NCBI GenBank assembly: GCA_022841915.1
Contig: JALHQN010000006.1
Coordinates: 62,001-126,000 of the forward strand
Reading direction: 5' to 3'
Length of the DNA stretch: 64,000 nt
DNA from: Burkholderiales bacterium
GTDB lineage: Bacteria; Pseudomonadota; Gammaproteobacteria; Burkholderiales; WYBJ01
Numbering within the stretch: the first letter of the stretch is position 1; each line of letters starts with the position of its first letter. Below are positions 50,058 through 58,272 of the stretch, piece after piece. The position numbers were made by a program, and so were the translations under genes. Under the pieces are notes generated by a model. That model was not told where the DNA came from and searched no databases. It was given only the letters and a program-made list of their open reading frames with translations.

Positions 50058-51035
50058 ATGACGATCATCACGACCGCAGGACTGCGGTGCCTTGCCGCGA
50101 GCGCCCTGCTCGCGATAACAACGACCGCAACGGCCCAGAATTATCCAGTCAAGCCGATTCGCATCATCACGCCCTACGGCCCGGGCGGAACGACCGACCT
50201 GCTGTCGCGCATGCTTGCGCCGAAAATCACCGAGAACTGGGGGCAGCAGGTCATCGTGGAGAATCGTCCCGGAGGCAACACGATCATCGGTTCGGAAGCC
50301 ATGGTCAGGTCAGCGCCCGATGGCTACACCCTCCTTTGCATCCTCTCCAGCCACGTGATCGTGCCCAATCTGGCGCCGACACCCTACGATGTGGTGAAGG
50401 ACTTCGCCGCCGTGGCCACGATAGGCAGCACGCAGTTGGTGCTCGTCCTGCATCCCTCGGTGCCGGCGAAGAACGTGCGCGAGCTGATCGCACTTGCCAA
50501 GACCCAGTCGGGGCAGCTCAATTACGGTTCCGGCGGCAGTGGCACGGTCACCCACCTCGCGGGCGAGTACTTCAACATGCTGGCCGGCGTGAAGCTCCAA
50601 CACATACCTTACAAAGGGTCCGCGCAAGCCTTGACCGATGTGATCGGCGGCCAGATTCACATGTACTTCAGTCCGCCGATCGTCGCGCTTCCGCACATCA
50701 AGAGCGGCCGGCTGAAGCCGATCGCGCTCACCGGCGACAAAACCCTCGGCGCACTGCCGGGGGTACCGCTAGTCTCGCAATCCGGAGTCAAGGGATTCGA
50801 GCTCAAGCTCTGGTACGGGCTGCTTGCCCCGGCAGCCACGCCCAGGCCCATCATCGACAGGCTCAACGCCGAGGTGGGCCGCATCTTGGCTCTGCCGGAT
50901 ATTCGGGATCGACTGCTCAGTCAGGGCATGGATCCCTTCCCATCTTCGCCGGATCAGTTCGGTGAGTTGATCAAGGTGGATTACGCGAAGTACGCCCAGA
51001 TCATCAAGAACGCGAACATCCAGCTCAAGCAGTGA
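50058..51035 (+). CDS. Bug-family solute-binding protein (2)
   Basis: The 325-residue protein has a signal peptide (about 1-27, ending TTATAQN) and the Bug motifs YPVKPIRIITPYGPGGTTDL, VENRPGGNTIIGSE, SAPDGYTLLC, HIPYKGSAQALTDVIGGQI and SSPDQFGELIKVDYAKYAQI. GAGGAGGATAGCG lies before the ATG. It is the first gene of a probable operon with the CaiB/BaiF CoA-transferase (117-nt gap) and a third Bug protein, so its ligand may be a carboxylate that is then activated as a CoA ester. This link is inference. Confidence 0.92.
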   Translation: MTIITTAGLRCLAASALLAITTTATAQNYPVKPIRIITPYGPGGTTDLLSRMLAPKITENWGQQVIVENRPGGNTIIGSEAMVRSAPDGYTLLCILSSHVIVPNLAPTPYDVVKDFAAVATIGSTQLVLVLHPSVPAKNVRELIALAKTQSGQLNYGSGGSGTVTHLAGEYFNMLAGVKLQHIPYKGSAQALTDVIGGQIHMYFSPPIVALPHIKSGRLKPIALTGDKTLGALPGVPLVSQSGVKGFELKLWYGLLAPAATPRPIIDRLNAEVGRILALPDIRDRLLSQGMDPFPSSPDQFGELIKVDYAKYAQIIKNANIQLKQ

Positions 51036-51151
51036 TGCGTCTCGGCCGCGGGTGCCGAGGTTGACTGCGGCCACCGGGACCGGAATACTCGAAAGATTCG
51101 ACAGCTCGATCATTGGAAGACGGGAAGGCGGTGTCTGGACAAATGTTACGC

Positions 51152-52504
51152 ATGAGCAAGCTGCCCTTGGAGGGGCTCCGTGTCATCGACAGCAGTTACG
51201 TGTTCGCCGGGCCGTACTCGACCGGCCTGCTGGCCGACATGGGTGCCGAGGTGATCAAGATCGAGGGGCCGGCCCGCACCGACATGACTCGCGGCGGCGC
51301 CTTCTCGGGCATGATGCCCGACAACGAGCGCGGCGACGACTCCTGGAACCGCACCAGCACCTATAACCTGGTGAATCGCGGCAAGAAATCCCTGGTGGTG
51401 GATCTGTCGCGCAAGGAAGGTCGCGAGGTCTTCGTCGATCTCATCAAGAAGAGCGACGTGCTGCTCGAGAACTTCACGCCACGGGTGATGCGAGGCTGGG
51501 GCCTGGATTATCCCAACCTGCAGAAAATGCATCCCGGGCTCATCATGATCTCCAACACGGGCTACGGTCGCGGCGGTCCCTTCTCCGACTATCCCGCCCA
51601 AGCCACCACGCAAGAGGCGACGCACGGCCTCGCGGCGGTCACAGGCTACCGCGACGGCGATCCTTCCAAGGCCGGTCAATCGTTCGTCGATTTTCTGGCA
51701 GCATGGGCCTGCATGTCGGCGGCCTTGCTGGGGCTGCGCTATCGGCGCCGTTTCGGCCGCGGATTGTGGGCCGACATCGGCATGTACCAACTCGGTTGCT
51801 ATAACGTGAGCGAGTTCGTGCTGGACAACATCGCCAACGGCGCACCGAGCGAGCGAATCGGTAACCGGCATCGTCAATATGCGCCGCAAGGCTGCTATCG
51901 CTGCGAAGGGCGCGACGATTGGGTCACCCTCAGTGTGCGTGACGATCACGAGTGGGGTGCGCTCTGCGGCGTGATCGGTCACCCCGAACTCGCGGGCGAT
52001 TCGCGCTACGCGACAGAGCAAGCGCGGCGGGCCAATCACGATGCGCTGGACGAGATCATCACCCAGTGGACCAAGACGGTCGGCAAGATCGAGGCGATGG
52101 AGCGCCTGCAGGCCGCCGGCGTGCCGGCCGGCGCGGTGCTCGATGGTCGGGATCTGCACTTTAATCCTCACCTGAAGGCTCGCGGACTGCTCGAGTGGAT
52201 CGACTTCCCGAAGGAACGCAACATGGGGCCGCGGCGCAGGGTCATCGGTCGGCCCTGGCATTTCAGCAAGACGGACATCAAGGTCCGCGGACCGGCACCC
52301 GTCTTCGGCAACGACAACCACCACGTGCTGCGCGACATCCTCGGCTACGACGAAGCGCGCATTGCGGCGCTGGAGCGAGACGAACTTCTCGTCAGCGCGC
52401 CGAAGAAAGTGCGCGAGACGCCCGACCTCACGATGGACGAACGCGTGAAACTCGGTCGACTCGCCTACTGGGATCCGGACTACAAGCAGCGTCTGGGCAT
52501 GTAA
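51152..52504 (+). CDS. CaiB/BaiF family CoA-transferase
   Basis: The 450-residue class III CoA-transferase exchanges CoA between carboxylic acids. It begins PLEGLRVIDSSYVFAGPYST, has ADMGAEVIKIEGPARTDMTR, the TYNLVNRGKKSLVVDLSRKE motif, NFTPRVMRGWGLDY, and the segment GQSFVDFLAAWACMSAALLG, which holds the candidate catalytic aspartate. I take the ATG at 51152; ATG 51143 and TTG 51113 are in frame, and none has a clear ribosome site. The stop overlaps the next ATG (TAATG), so it is translationally coupled to a Bug protein. Substrate unknown. Confidence 0.9.
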   Translation: MSKLPLEGLRVIDSSYVFAGPYSTGLLADMGAEVIKIEGPARTDMTRGGAFSGMMPDNERGDDSWNRTSTYNLVNRGKKSLVVDLSRKEGREVFVDLIKKSDVLLENFTPRVMRGWGLDYPNLQKMHPGLIMISNTGYGRGGPFSDYPAQATTQEATHGLAAVTGYRDGDPSKAGQSFVDFLAAWACMSAALLGLRYRRRFGRGLWADIGMYQLGCYNVSEFVLDNIANGAPSERIGNRHRQYAPQGCYRCEGRDDWVTLSVRDDHEWGALCGVIGHPELAGDSRYATEQARRANHDALDEIITQWTKTVGKIEAMERLQAAGVPAGAVLDGRDLHFNPHLKARGLLEWIDFPKERNMGPRRRVIGRPWHFSKTDIKVRGPAPVFGNDNHHVLRDILGYDEARIAALERDELLVSAPKKVRETPDLTMDERVKLGRLAYWDPDYKQRLGM

Positions 52505-53547
52505 TGACGGGGGTTGAAGCGAGCGGCCGATTGCGAGGGACACAGGGTACTGTCCAAGCAAGCGTAGTCTGCCTGACGCTCCTTGCCGCCTCGGTATTGA
52601 GTTCGCCGCCGGAAGCCATTGCGCAGCCATCGTCACCCGGCAGCATCGGGGGGTATCCCGCCAAGCCTGTCCGCCTGATCCTGCCGGTGGCAGCAGGCTC
52701 GACGAGCGATACCCTCGCCCGCATGGTCGCCCGTGCCCTGGGCGAACGGCTCGGTCAGCAGGTCGTCGCCGACAATCACCCGGGTGCAGGCGGAAACGTG
52801 GGGGTGCCCATCGCAGCCCGGGCGGCGCCGGACGGCTACACCCTGCTGATGATTTCCTCAGCGCAAGCCATCTCGCCGAGCCTCTATGCGAAGCTCGCAT
52901 ACGATCTAGAGCGTGATTTCGCACCGGTCACCCAGATCGCCGACGGCCTCTACATGCTGACCGTACATCTGTCGGTTCCCGTGAAGACAGTCAAGGAACT
53001 GGTCGGGCTGGCTCGTGCGCGCCCCGGGCAATTGTCGTTCGGTTCCGCGGGCGTAGGCACGGGTACCCATTTGACCGGCGAACTGCTCAAGGCTGCCGCG
53101 CAGATCGATCTGCTGCATGTGCCCTATCGCGGCATGGGGCCGGCCATCGGCGAGTTGGCGGGTGGGCAGATCTCGTTGGCCTTTCTCGGTCTGCCTTCGG
53201 GCTTGCCGCAGATGCGAGCAGGCAAGGTGCGCGCAATCGGTGTCACTTCGGCTCGGCGCTCAGCGGCAGTGCCCGATCTGCCTACACTGGCCGAAGCCGG
53301 TTTGCCGGGTTTCGAGTCCACCACCTGGCAGGGATTCGTTCTTCCCGCCGGCACATCGCGCGAAATCATCGCACGGCTGCATGCGGATTCGGTGCGGGCC
53401 GTTCAATCCGCCGATCTGCGCGAGCGCTTCGCGGCTCTGGGGGTCGAGCCGGTGGGCAGCACCCCCGATCAGTTCGCGAGCCAAATTCGCGCCGAGATCA
53501 CCAAATGGGCCAAGGTCGTGCGTGGGATAGGGTTGGCGAAGCAGTAG
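52504..53547 (+). CDS. Bug-family solute-binding protein (3)
   Basis: The 347-residue protein has a longer leader than its paralogues: about 20 polar residues, a hydrophobic stretch (VVCLTLLAASVLSSPP) and a processing region near EAIAQPS, then YPAKPVRLILPVAAGSTSDT, DNHPGAGGNVGVPIAARAAP, VPYRGMGPAIGELAGGQI and STPDQFASQIRAEITKW. Start ATG at 52504 overlaps the CoA-transferase stop. It shares an operon with that enzyme and Bug protein 2. The membrane components are not in the window. Confidence 0.9.
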   Translation: MTGVEASGRLRGTQGTVQASVVCLTLLAASVLSSPPEAIAQPSSPGSIGGYPAKPVRLILPVAAGSTSDTLARMVARALGERLGQQVVADNHPGAGGNVGVPIAARAAPDGYTLLMISSAQAISPSLYAKLAYDLERDFAPVTQIADGLYMLTVHLSVPVKTVKELVGLARARPGQLSFGSAGVGTGTHLTGELLKAAAQIDLLHVPYRGMGPAIGELAGGQISLAFLGLPSGLPQMRAGKVRAIGVTSARRSAAVPDLPTLAEAGLPGFESTTWQGFVLPAGTSREIIARLHADSVRAVQSADLRERFAALGVEPVGSTPDQFASQIRAEITKWAKVVRGIGLAKQ

Positions 53548-53901
53548 TCCTGCTTGAAATCGAACTGCGCCCTGGGTCCCGCATCGTCTTCGTAGCCTCC
53601 TCGCTCCTGGGTATCGCCCCCACGAGCGCGAAGAGTTCCTCGTTGCGGCGCGTGCTGCGCCCGTGGTTCCACTGCTTCGATCATGGTTGCGGCCGTTGAC
53701 GTGCGCGTCTCGGCGGAATCGCTGCGGCTGTTCGGTCCGTTACCGCCTCTGGACATGACCTAAGTCAACCGCTGAGGCATCGACGCGTCCTAGACTGGGC
53801 AGGAGAGATTCATCGACCGTGTTTTCACACTCGGTAGCCCGCCTCGTCCAAGTCGCTACGACTTCGACATGCTCGGATGCCGCAACATTGCGGAGGCGAC
53901 C
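53548..53901. other. 354-bp intergenic region
   Basis: I see no gene, RNA or strong terminator. It should hold the promoter of the DUF1269-like gene. GGAGGCGACC just before 53902 is that gene's ribosome site. Confidence 0.4.
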
Positions 53902-54411
53902 ATGCGCAGAATCTACTTTCTCGTTCACGATCAGGAATTGGCCAAGAAAATCGTCGATGAACTGCTGTTGGCCCGGATCGAAGAGCGCCATTTGCACGTG
54001 CTGGCGCGGCGCGGAACCTCGCTCGAGGATCTTCCCGAAGCAAGTTTGATGCAGAAAACGGATTTCGTGCCGGCAGTGGAACGCGGGCTAGCCTTGGGCG
54101 GCGCCACCGGACTCCTCGCCGGCCTGGTCGCCATCGCCTTGCCCGCGACGCCGTTGGTCATTGCCGGCGGCGTGCTGCTCGCAACTTCGCTTGCGGGTGC
54201 CGGCATGGGTGCCTGGCTCGGAGGGATGGTCGGCATGAATGTAGGCAATACGAGGCTCGCGCAGTTTGCCGAGGCAATCGAAGGCGGCGCGCTGCTCATC
54301 ATGGCGGATGTGCCGCGCGAGCGTGTGGACGAGATCGAAGAGCGTGTACGCAAGCATCTTCCCGACGTCGAGATCGACGGCACCGAGCCGACGATTCCGG
54401 CTTTTCCGTAA
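53902..54411 (+). CDS. Membrane protein with glycine-rich hairpin (DUF1269-like)
   Basis: The 169-residue protein starts with a short alpha/beta segment (RRIYFLVHDQELAKKIVDEL), has a central Gly/Ala-rich hydrophobic part (about 60-105, GATGLLAGLVAIALPATPLV and GAGMGAWLGGMVGMNVG) that could form two glycine-zipper helices, and a C-terminal domain with ALLIMADVPRERVDEIEERV. This layout matches DUF1269-type proteins, whose function is not established. GGAGGCGACC precedes the ATG at 53902; an ATG 11 codons upstream is less likely. The ferritin-like gene follows 55 nt downstream. Confidence 0.8.
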   Translation: MRRIYFLVHDQELAKKIVDELLLARIEERHLHVLARRGTSLEDLPEASLMQKTDFVPAVERGLALGGATGLLAGLVAIALPATPLVIAGGVLLATSLAGAGMGAWLGGMVGMNVGNTRLAQFAEAIEGGALLIMADVPRERVDEIEERVRKHLPDVEIDGTEPTIPAFP

Positions 54412-54466
54412 TCGACGATCATCCCGGCTTGTTCGAGGCGCTGCCCGGATTGACCAGGAGTAAGCA

Positions 54467-54886
54467 ATGAGTCCATTGATGCAAGATGAGATCGATGCCC
54501 TATGCGAGGCGCTCGACGACGAGTATCACTCGTGGGCGACGTATGACCAGGTGATCGTCGACTTCGGCATGGTGCGGCCATTCATCAATATCCGGGAAGC
54601 CGAGGCTCGCCACATCGACGCGCTCCGGAACCTATTCGAACAGTATGGGCTCTCGTTCCCCGAAAATCCCTGGGTTGGGCGAGTCGAGCGCTATTCGAGC
54701 ATTGCGGCGGCATGCGCTGCGGCCGTCGACGCCGAGGTCGAGAACGGCCGTCTCTACGAGCGATTGCTGTCTCACGCCCGGCAGCCTGATGTGCGCGCCG
54801 TTTTCGTTCGGCTCAAGGAAGCTTCAGAGGAGCGTCACCTGCCCGCCTTTCGACGCTGCGTGGAGCGGACACGCGCGCGTGCATGA
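54467..54886 (+). CDS. Ferritin-like diiron protein
   Basis: The 139-residue all-helical protein carries two ExxH motifs, EARH near residue 46 and EERH near residue 123, with further Glu/Asp residues (LDDEYHSWATYDQVI, AEVENGRLYERLL) in the right helices for a ferritin-like carboxylate diiron site. It resembles DUF2202-type ferritin-like proteins; iron oxidation or storage is possible but not shown. AGGAG precedes the ATG. It follows the DUF1269-like gene and converges on a ZIP transporter, so a role in metal handling is plausible. Confidence 0.8.
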   Translation: MSPLMQDEIDALCEALDDEYHSWATYDQVIVDFGMVRPFINIREAEARHIDALRNLFEQYGLSFPENPWVGRVERYSSIAAACAAAVDAEVENGRLYERLLSHARQPDVRAVFVRLKEASEERHLPAFRRCVERTRARA

Positions 54887-54891
54887 TTTCT

Positions 54892-54911
54892 GCCTCAAAG
54901 CATGTTGAGGC
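54892..54911 (+). terminator. Hairpin after the ferritin-like gene
   Basis: A perfect 7-bp stem GCCTCAA/TTGAGGC with loop AGCATG starts 5 nt after the stop codon. TCT follows, not a full T tract. Confidence 0.5.
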
Positions 54912-54983
54912 TCTACCGGGTAACGCCAGCGTGATCACGAGTCGCTACGTTCGATGCCGCAGCGTGGCCTAGCGTTCGAGCGT

Positions 54984-55730
54984 TCACCCACCCAGCCCGA
55001 TCCTGACCGCAAGAAGCAGCCCGACGCCCATCACGAACGCGGCGAAGTGCACCAAGTTTGCCCTGAGATCGGCATGCTGCTTCAACTCGGGGATGAGGTC
55101 TACCGCGCCGATATAGAGGAAGTTGCACGCTGCGAACGGAATCAGAAAGGCGACGTCGAATCGAAACGACGCAGTGTAGGCAACGAGTCCCCCGACAAGG
55201 AACGTGAGCGCGGAAAGCACGTTGAAGACCAAGGCCTGCATGCGCCCCCAACCGCCGTGGATCAGCACGGCGAAGTCGCCCAACTCCTGCGGCACCTCGT
55301 GTGCCGCGGCTGCAAGCCAGGCAATGATGCCAAGCCGGATGTCGATGATGAAAGCGCCGGCAACGGCGAGACCGCCGAGGAAGTTGTGCAGGCCGTCGCC
55401 GACGAGAACGAGATAGGTGAGCGGCTTCTTGCACGAACTCTGCGCCCGATGGCAATGATCCCAGTGCAGAAACTGCTCCAAGGCGAAGAAGGTCGTGAAG
55501 CCGGAGACGATGAGCACATAGACCGCCGTCTCGCTCATGCCGCTTGCAAGACTCGCCGGCAGCATGTGAAAGAAGGCGCCGCCTATCATCGAGCCGGCAG
55601 CGAACGCCACGCATGGCAACAGGATACGCTCGAGCGCGCGCTCGCTGAGCAATAGCGTGATGCTTCCGACCAGCGCGATCGCGCTCATGAGCACTCCGCC
55701 GCCAACGATCCAGATCAGCGTCGGAGTCAT
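54984..55730 (-). CDS. ZIP family divalent metal transporter
   Basis: The 248-residue membrane protein has about eight hydrophobic segments and the ZIP metal-path motifs GDGLHNFLGGLAVAGAF and AAAHEVPQELGDFAVLIHGG, with the paired His and Glu residues of helices IV and V. A short histidine/cysteine loop (HWDHCHRAQSSC) lies before helix IV. ZIP proteins import Zn, Fe or Mn. The start at 55730 begins the first helix; the frame extends 50 codons upstream without conserved sequence. It converges with the ferritin-like gene and follows an unknown small gene on the same strand. Confidence 0.9.
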   Translation of the reverse strand: MTPTLIWIVGGGVLMSAIALVGSITLLLSERALERILLPCVAFAAGSMIGGAFFHMLPASLASGMSETAVYVLIVSGFTTFFALEQFLHWDHCHRAQSSCKKPLTYLVLVGDGLHNFLGGLAVAGAFIIDIRLGIIAWLAAAAHEVPQELGDFAVLIHGGWGRMQALVFNVLSALTFLVGGLVAYTASFRFDVAFLIPFAACNFLYIGAVDLIPELKQHADLRANLVHFAAFVMGVGLLLAVRIGLGG

Positions 55731-55821
55731 GGGTTCAGCGGCTCTTGGTTCGCATGGCCCCGTGCCACCCGCCAAGCACCTGCAGATCGATTTCGTGTTG
55801 CACCGAGCACGAGGGTTCGAG

Positions 55822-56100
55822 CTACTCGTCGCTCTCGTCTCGTCGTGAAGTTGGTCGTTGCTTGGTCGGCGCCGATGCAAGTACCGCGTCCGGACCGATG
55901 AGCGAGGCCAGGGCGATCGTCACTCGCTGCAGCATGCTGCCGTTGCCTCCCGGCATGCCCTCCTCGGTCGCGACCTCCTGCTCGGCCGCGTCGTATTCCC
56001 ACTGGCGCAGTATCTCGATTCTCTCGGTGCGAGTAAGGGTCGGATGCGAAAGGACGGCTTCCGGACTCGCGTAGGACTTCGACCGCTCGGATGCCGCCAT
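55822..56100 (-). CDS. Small conserved soluble protein, unknown function
   Basis: A 92-residue protein with the pattern YASPEAVLSHPTLTRTERIEILRQWEYDAAEQEVATEEGMPG. I recall this type as a widespread uncharacterised proteobacterial protein, but I know no function. The C-terminal part (MLQRVTIALASLIG) is a short helix followed by a polar tail. The start at 56100 is taken because AGGGG lies nearby and the frame upstream is not conserved. It lies 91 nt upstream of the ZIP gene on the same strand and could be cotranscribed. Confidence 0.7.
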   Translation of the reverse strand: MAASERSKSYASPEAVLSHPTLTRTERIEILRQWEYDAAEQEVATEEGMPGGNGSMLQRVTIALASLIGPDAVLASAPTKQRPTSRRDESDE

Positions 56101-56378
56101 GACCGTGCCCCTGTCGACAATGGTGATGAAAGGGTAGTCCGAGAGAACTCGACCAGGGTTGCGAATTGTCAATGGGCCCTCGAGAGCGCATGCGGCGACC
56201 CGCAGCCCTTGCAGGCGCATTCGATCAGGTGGCGAGCGTCGGCGCGAGGTTCGCAGATCGACCGATCGATATTGACGGCTTCGGGGCGCGTGGCAATACT
56301 CGCGGACGCACCATGCATGCCGTCGGACGAGATGGATGCAGCCGCTGATCCGCAGTATTGCGCTCCGAGGAGATTTTC

Positions 56379-57230
56379 ATGGTATCGAACACCGCTGTCG
56401 CCGAACCCGTCGATCGCTACATCACCGTCAACGGGCTGCGCATTCACTATCTCGACTGGAGCCGTTCGGGCGACGAGCACAAGCCGCCGCTGCTCATTCT
56501 GCACGGCATCAGCCGTCTGGCGCACTGCTACGATCACATCGCGCCGCATTTCACCGACCGCTATCGCGTGTTCGCCATGGATATGCGCGGTCATGGCGAT
56601 TCCGGCTGGCATCCGCAGGGCGCTTACCTGGTGGAAGACTATGTGCAGGACGTCGAGGGGTTGGTACAGCAACTCGGCCTGCGCGATCTGGTGCTATGGG
56701 GCGCCTCGACCGGAGGTCGCGTCGTGCAGGTGTTTGCCGGCATGCATCCGCATCTGACCAAGGCCGTGATCGTGGAAGACGTGGGGCCCGAGCGCCCGAA
56801 GGAGGTTTCCAACCGGCGCAGCGGACGCATGGCACGCGAGCAGCTGGGATGGGCGTCGATCGACGAGCTGGTGAGCGTGATACAGGCCCAGTACCCTAGC
56901 ACGCCGGAGACCAGGATTCGGCATCTTGCTCGCCACAACAGCAAGCCCGGTGACGATGGAAAAATCATTCTCAAGCGCGATCCGGGTATCGAGAAGGGCT
57001 TCATACCCACCGAGATCTGGCGCTTCGTGAAGCGAATACGCGCTCCGATCATCTATATCCTCGGTGGCGCCAGCACCATCGTGCCACCGCAGACGCAAGA
57101 TGAACTGCGCCGCACCTTGCCCCACGTGCAGATCGTTACGATGCCCGGGTTGGGCCACTATCCCAGCGACGATGATCCGGCAGGCTTTGTCGCGATCGTC
57201 GATCCGTTCTTGGCCACCGCATCGCGTTGA
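56379..57230 (+). CDS. Alpha/beta hydrolase
   Basis: The 283-residue cytoplasmic alpha/beta hydrolase has an oxyanion-hole motif LILHGISRLAHCYDH, the nucleophile elbow GASTGGRVVQV (Ser110) and the catalytic histidine in MPGLGHYPSDDDP. The usual aspartate after strand 6 is not in its normal place (GGASTIVPPQTQDEL), so the acid may come from another position. Substrate unknown. GAGGAG precedes the ATG at 56379. The dienelactone-hydrolase-like gene starts 41 nt downstream. Confidence 0.88.
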   Translation: MVSNTAVAEPVDRYITVNGLRIHYLDWSRSGDEHKPPLLILHGISRLAHCYDHIAPHFTDRYRVFAMDMRGHGDSGWHPQGAYLVEDYVQDVEGLVQQLGLRDLVLWGASTGGRVVQVFAGMHPHLTKAVIVEDVGPERPKEVSNRRSGRMAREQLGWASIDELVSVIQAQYPSTPETRIRHLARHNSKPGDDGKIILKRDPGIEKGFIPTEIWRFVKRIRAPIIYILGGASTIVPPQTQDELRRTLPHVQIVTMPGLGHYPSDDDPAGFVAIVDPFLATASR

Positions 57231-57271
57231 TTCGGATGTTCGCCTTCAACCACAACATCGAGGTTCAGACT

Positions 57272-58063
57272 ATGCGCCAGCTGTTCGCCATCGCCGTATT
57301 CGTTTTCTCGTTGGGCACTGTCCAAGCCGCCGTCCAGGAAGAAGCGGTGACCTACAAGGACGGGAACACCGTCCTGAAAGGCTTCATCGTCTATGACGAT
57401 GCCGTCAAGGCCAAGCGGCCCGGTATCGTCGTCGTGCACGAATGGTGGGGCATCACCAAGCATGTGCGCGACGAGGCGCGTAGTCTCGCACGCCAGGGTT
57501 ACACGGCTTTCGTCGCCGACATGTATGGAGACGGCAAGACGGCCGACGATCCCAAGGACGCCGGCGCGCTCGCCGGCACCATCAGGAAGAATCCGGCACT
57601 GATGCAGTCGCGCTTCAATGCAGCGAAGGCGAGCCTCGCCACGCATCCGACGGTCGACGGGGCGCGACTGGGTGCAGCCGGCTTTTGTTTCGGAGGCTCC
57701 GTGGTGCTCGATATGGCGAGAGCCGGCGCGGATCTGAAGGGCGTGGTCGCTTATCACGCCGGATTGGGGGCCTCCGGCGCAGCAGCGGCTACGGGCAAGG
57801 TGAAATCACGGCTGCTGGTTTTGAACGGCGAAGCCGATCCGCTCGTGAAGCCGGAGGACATCGAGGCGTTCAAGAAGGAAATGTCGGCGGCGAAGGTCGA
57901 TTTGCGCTTCATCAATTATCCGAACGCCCTGCACGCCTACACCAACCCGGAAGCGACCGAAAAGGGCAAGCGGTTCAACCTGCCGCTCGCCTACCACCCA
58001 GAGGCCGACAAGCAGTCGAAAGCCGAGGCCGCGAAGTTCTTCGACGCGGTACTCAAGCGCTAG
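57272..58063 (+). CDS. Exported dienelactone-hydrolase-like protein
   Basis: The 263-residue protein begins with a signal peptide (MRQLFAIAVFVFSLGTVQA) and has the dienelactone-hydrolase triad: Cys in AAGFCFGGSVVLDMA, Asp in LNGEADPLVKPEDIEAF and His in YPNALHAYTNP. The glutamate in VVHEWWGITKHVRDEAR is also typical. It is probably periplasmic, unlike the cytoplasmic ClcD enzymes of chlorocatechol breakdown, and no aromatic pathway genes are near. GAGG lies nine bases before the ATG. It follows the alpha/beta hydrolase and ends at a hairpin. Confidence 0.88.
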   Translation: MRQLFAIAVFVFSLGTVQAAVQEEAVTYKDGNTVLKGFIVYDDAVKAKRPGIVVVHEWWGITKHVRDEARSLARQGYTAFVADMYGDGKTADDPKDAGALAGTIRKNPALMQSRFNAAKASLATHPTVDGARLGAAGFCFGGSVVLDMARAGADLKGVVAYHAGLGASGAAAATGKVKSRLLVLNGEADPLVKPEDIEAFKKEMSAAKVDLRFINYPNALHAYTNPEATEKGKRFNLPLAYHPEADKQSKAEAAKFFDAVLKR

Positions 58064-58089
58064 GATCTCGGCCCCCATGCCCTTGCCGA

Positions 58090-58110
58090 GCGGGTGCACT
58101 TGGCACCCGC
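58090..58110 (+). terminator. Terminator after the dienelactone-hydrolase-like gene
   Basis: A perfect 8-bp stem GCGGGTGC/GCACCCGC with loop ACTTG starts 26 nt after the stop and is followed by CCTTCCCTTG. Confidence 0.55.
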
Positions 58111-58272
58111 CCTTCCCTTGCTGCATCGACCATGGTGTACGCATTGAAATCCTGTCGTGACCTCGCATGGACATCCATGCACCGTTGCCGTGCACTCGTG
58201 CCCGCATCGACTTGAACCCGGCATAATGGCCAAGCGCCATCGAGCGCGTCTTTGTCACAGGAGCTTTCAAGC

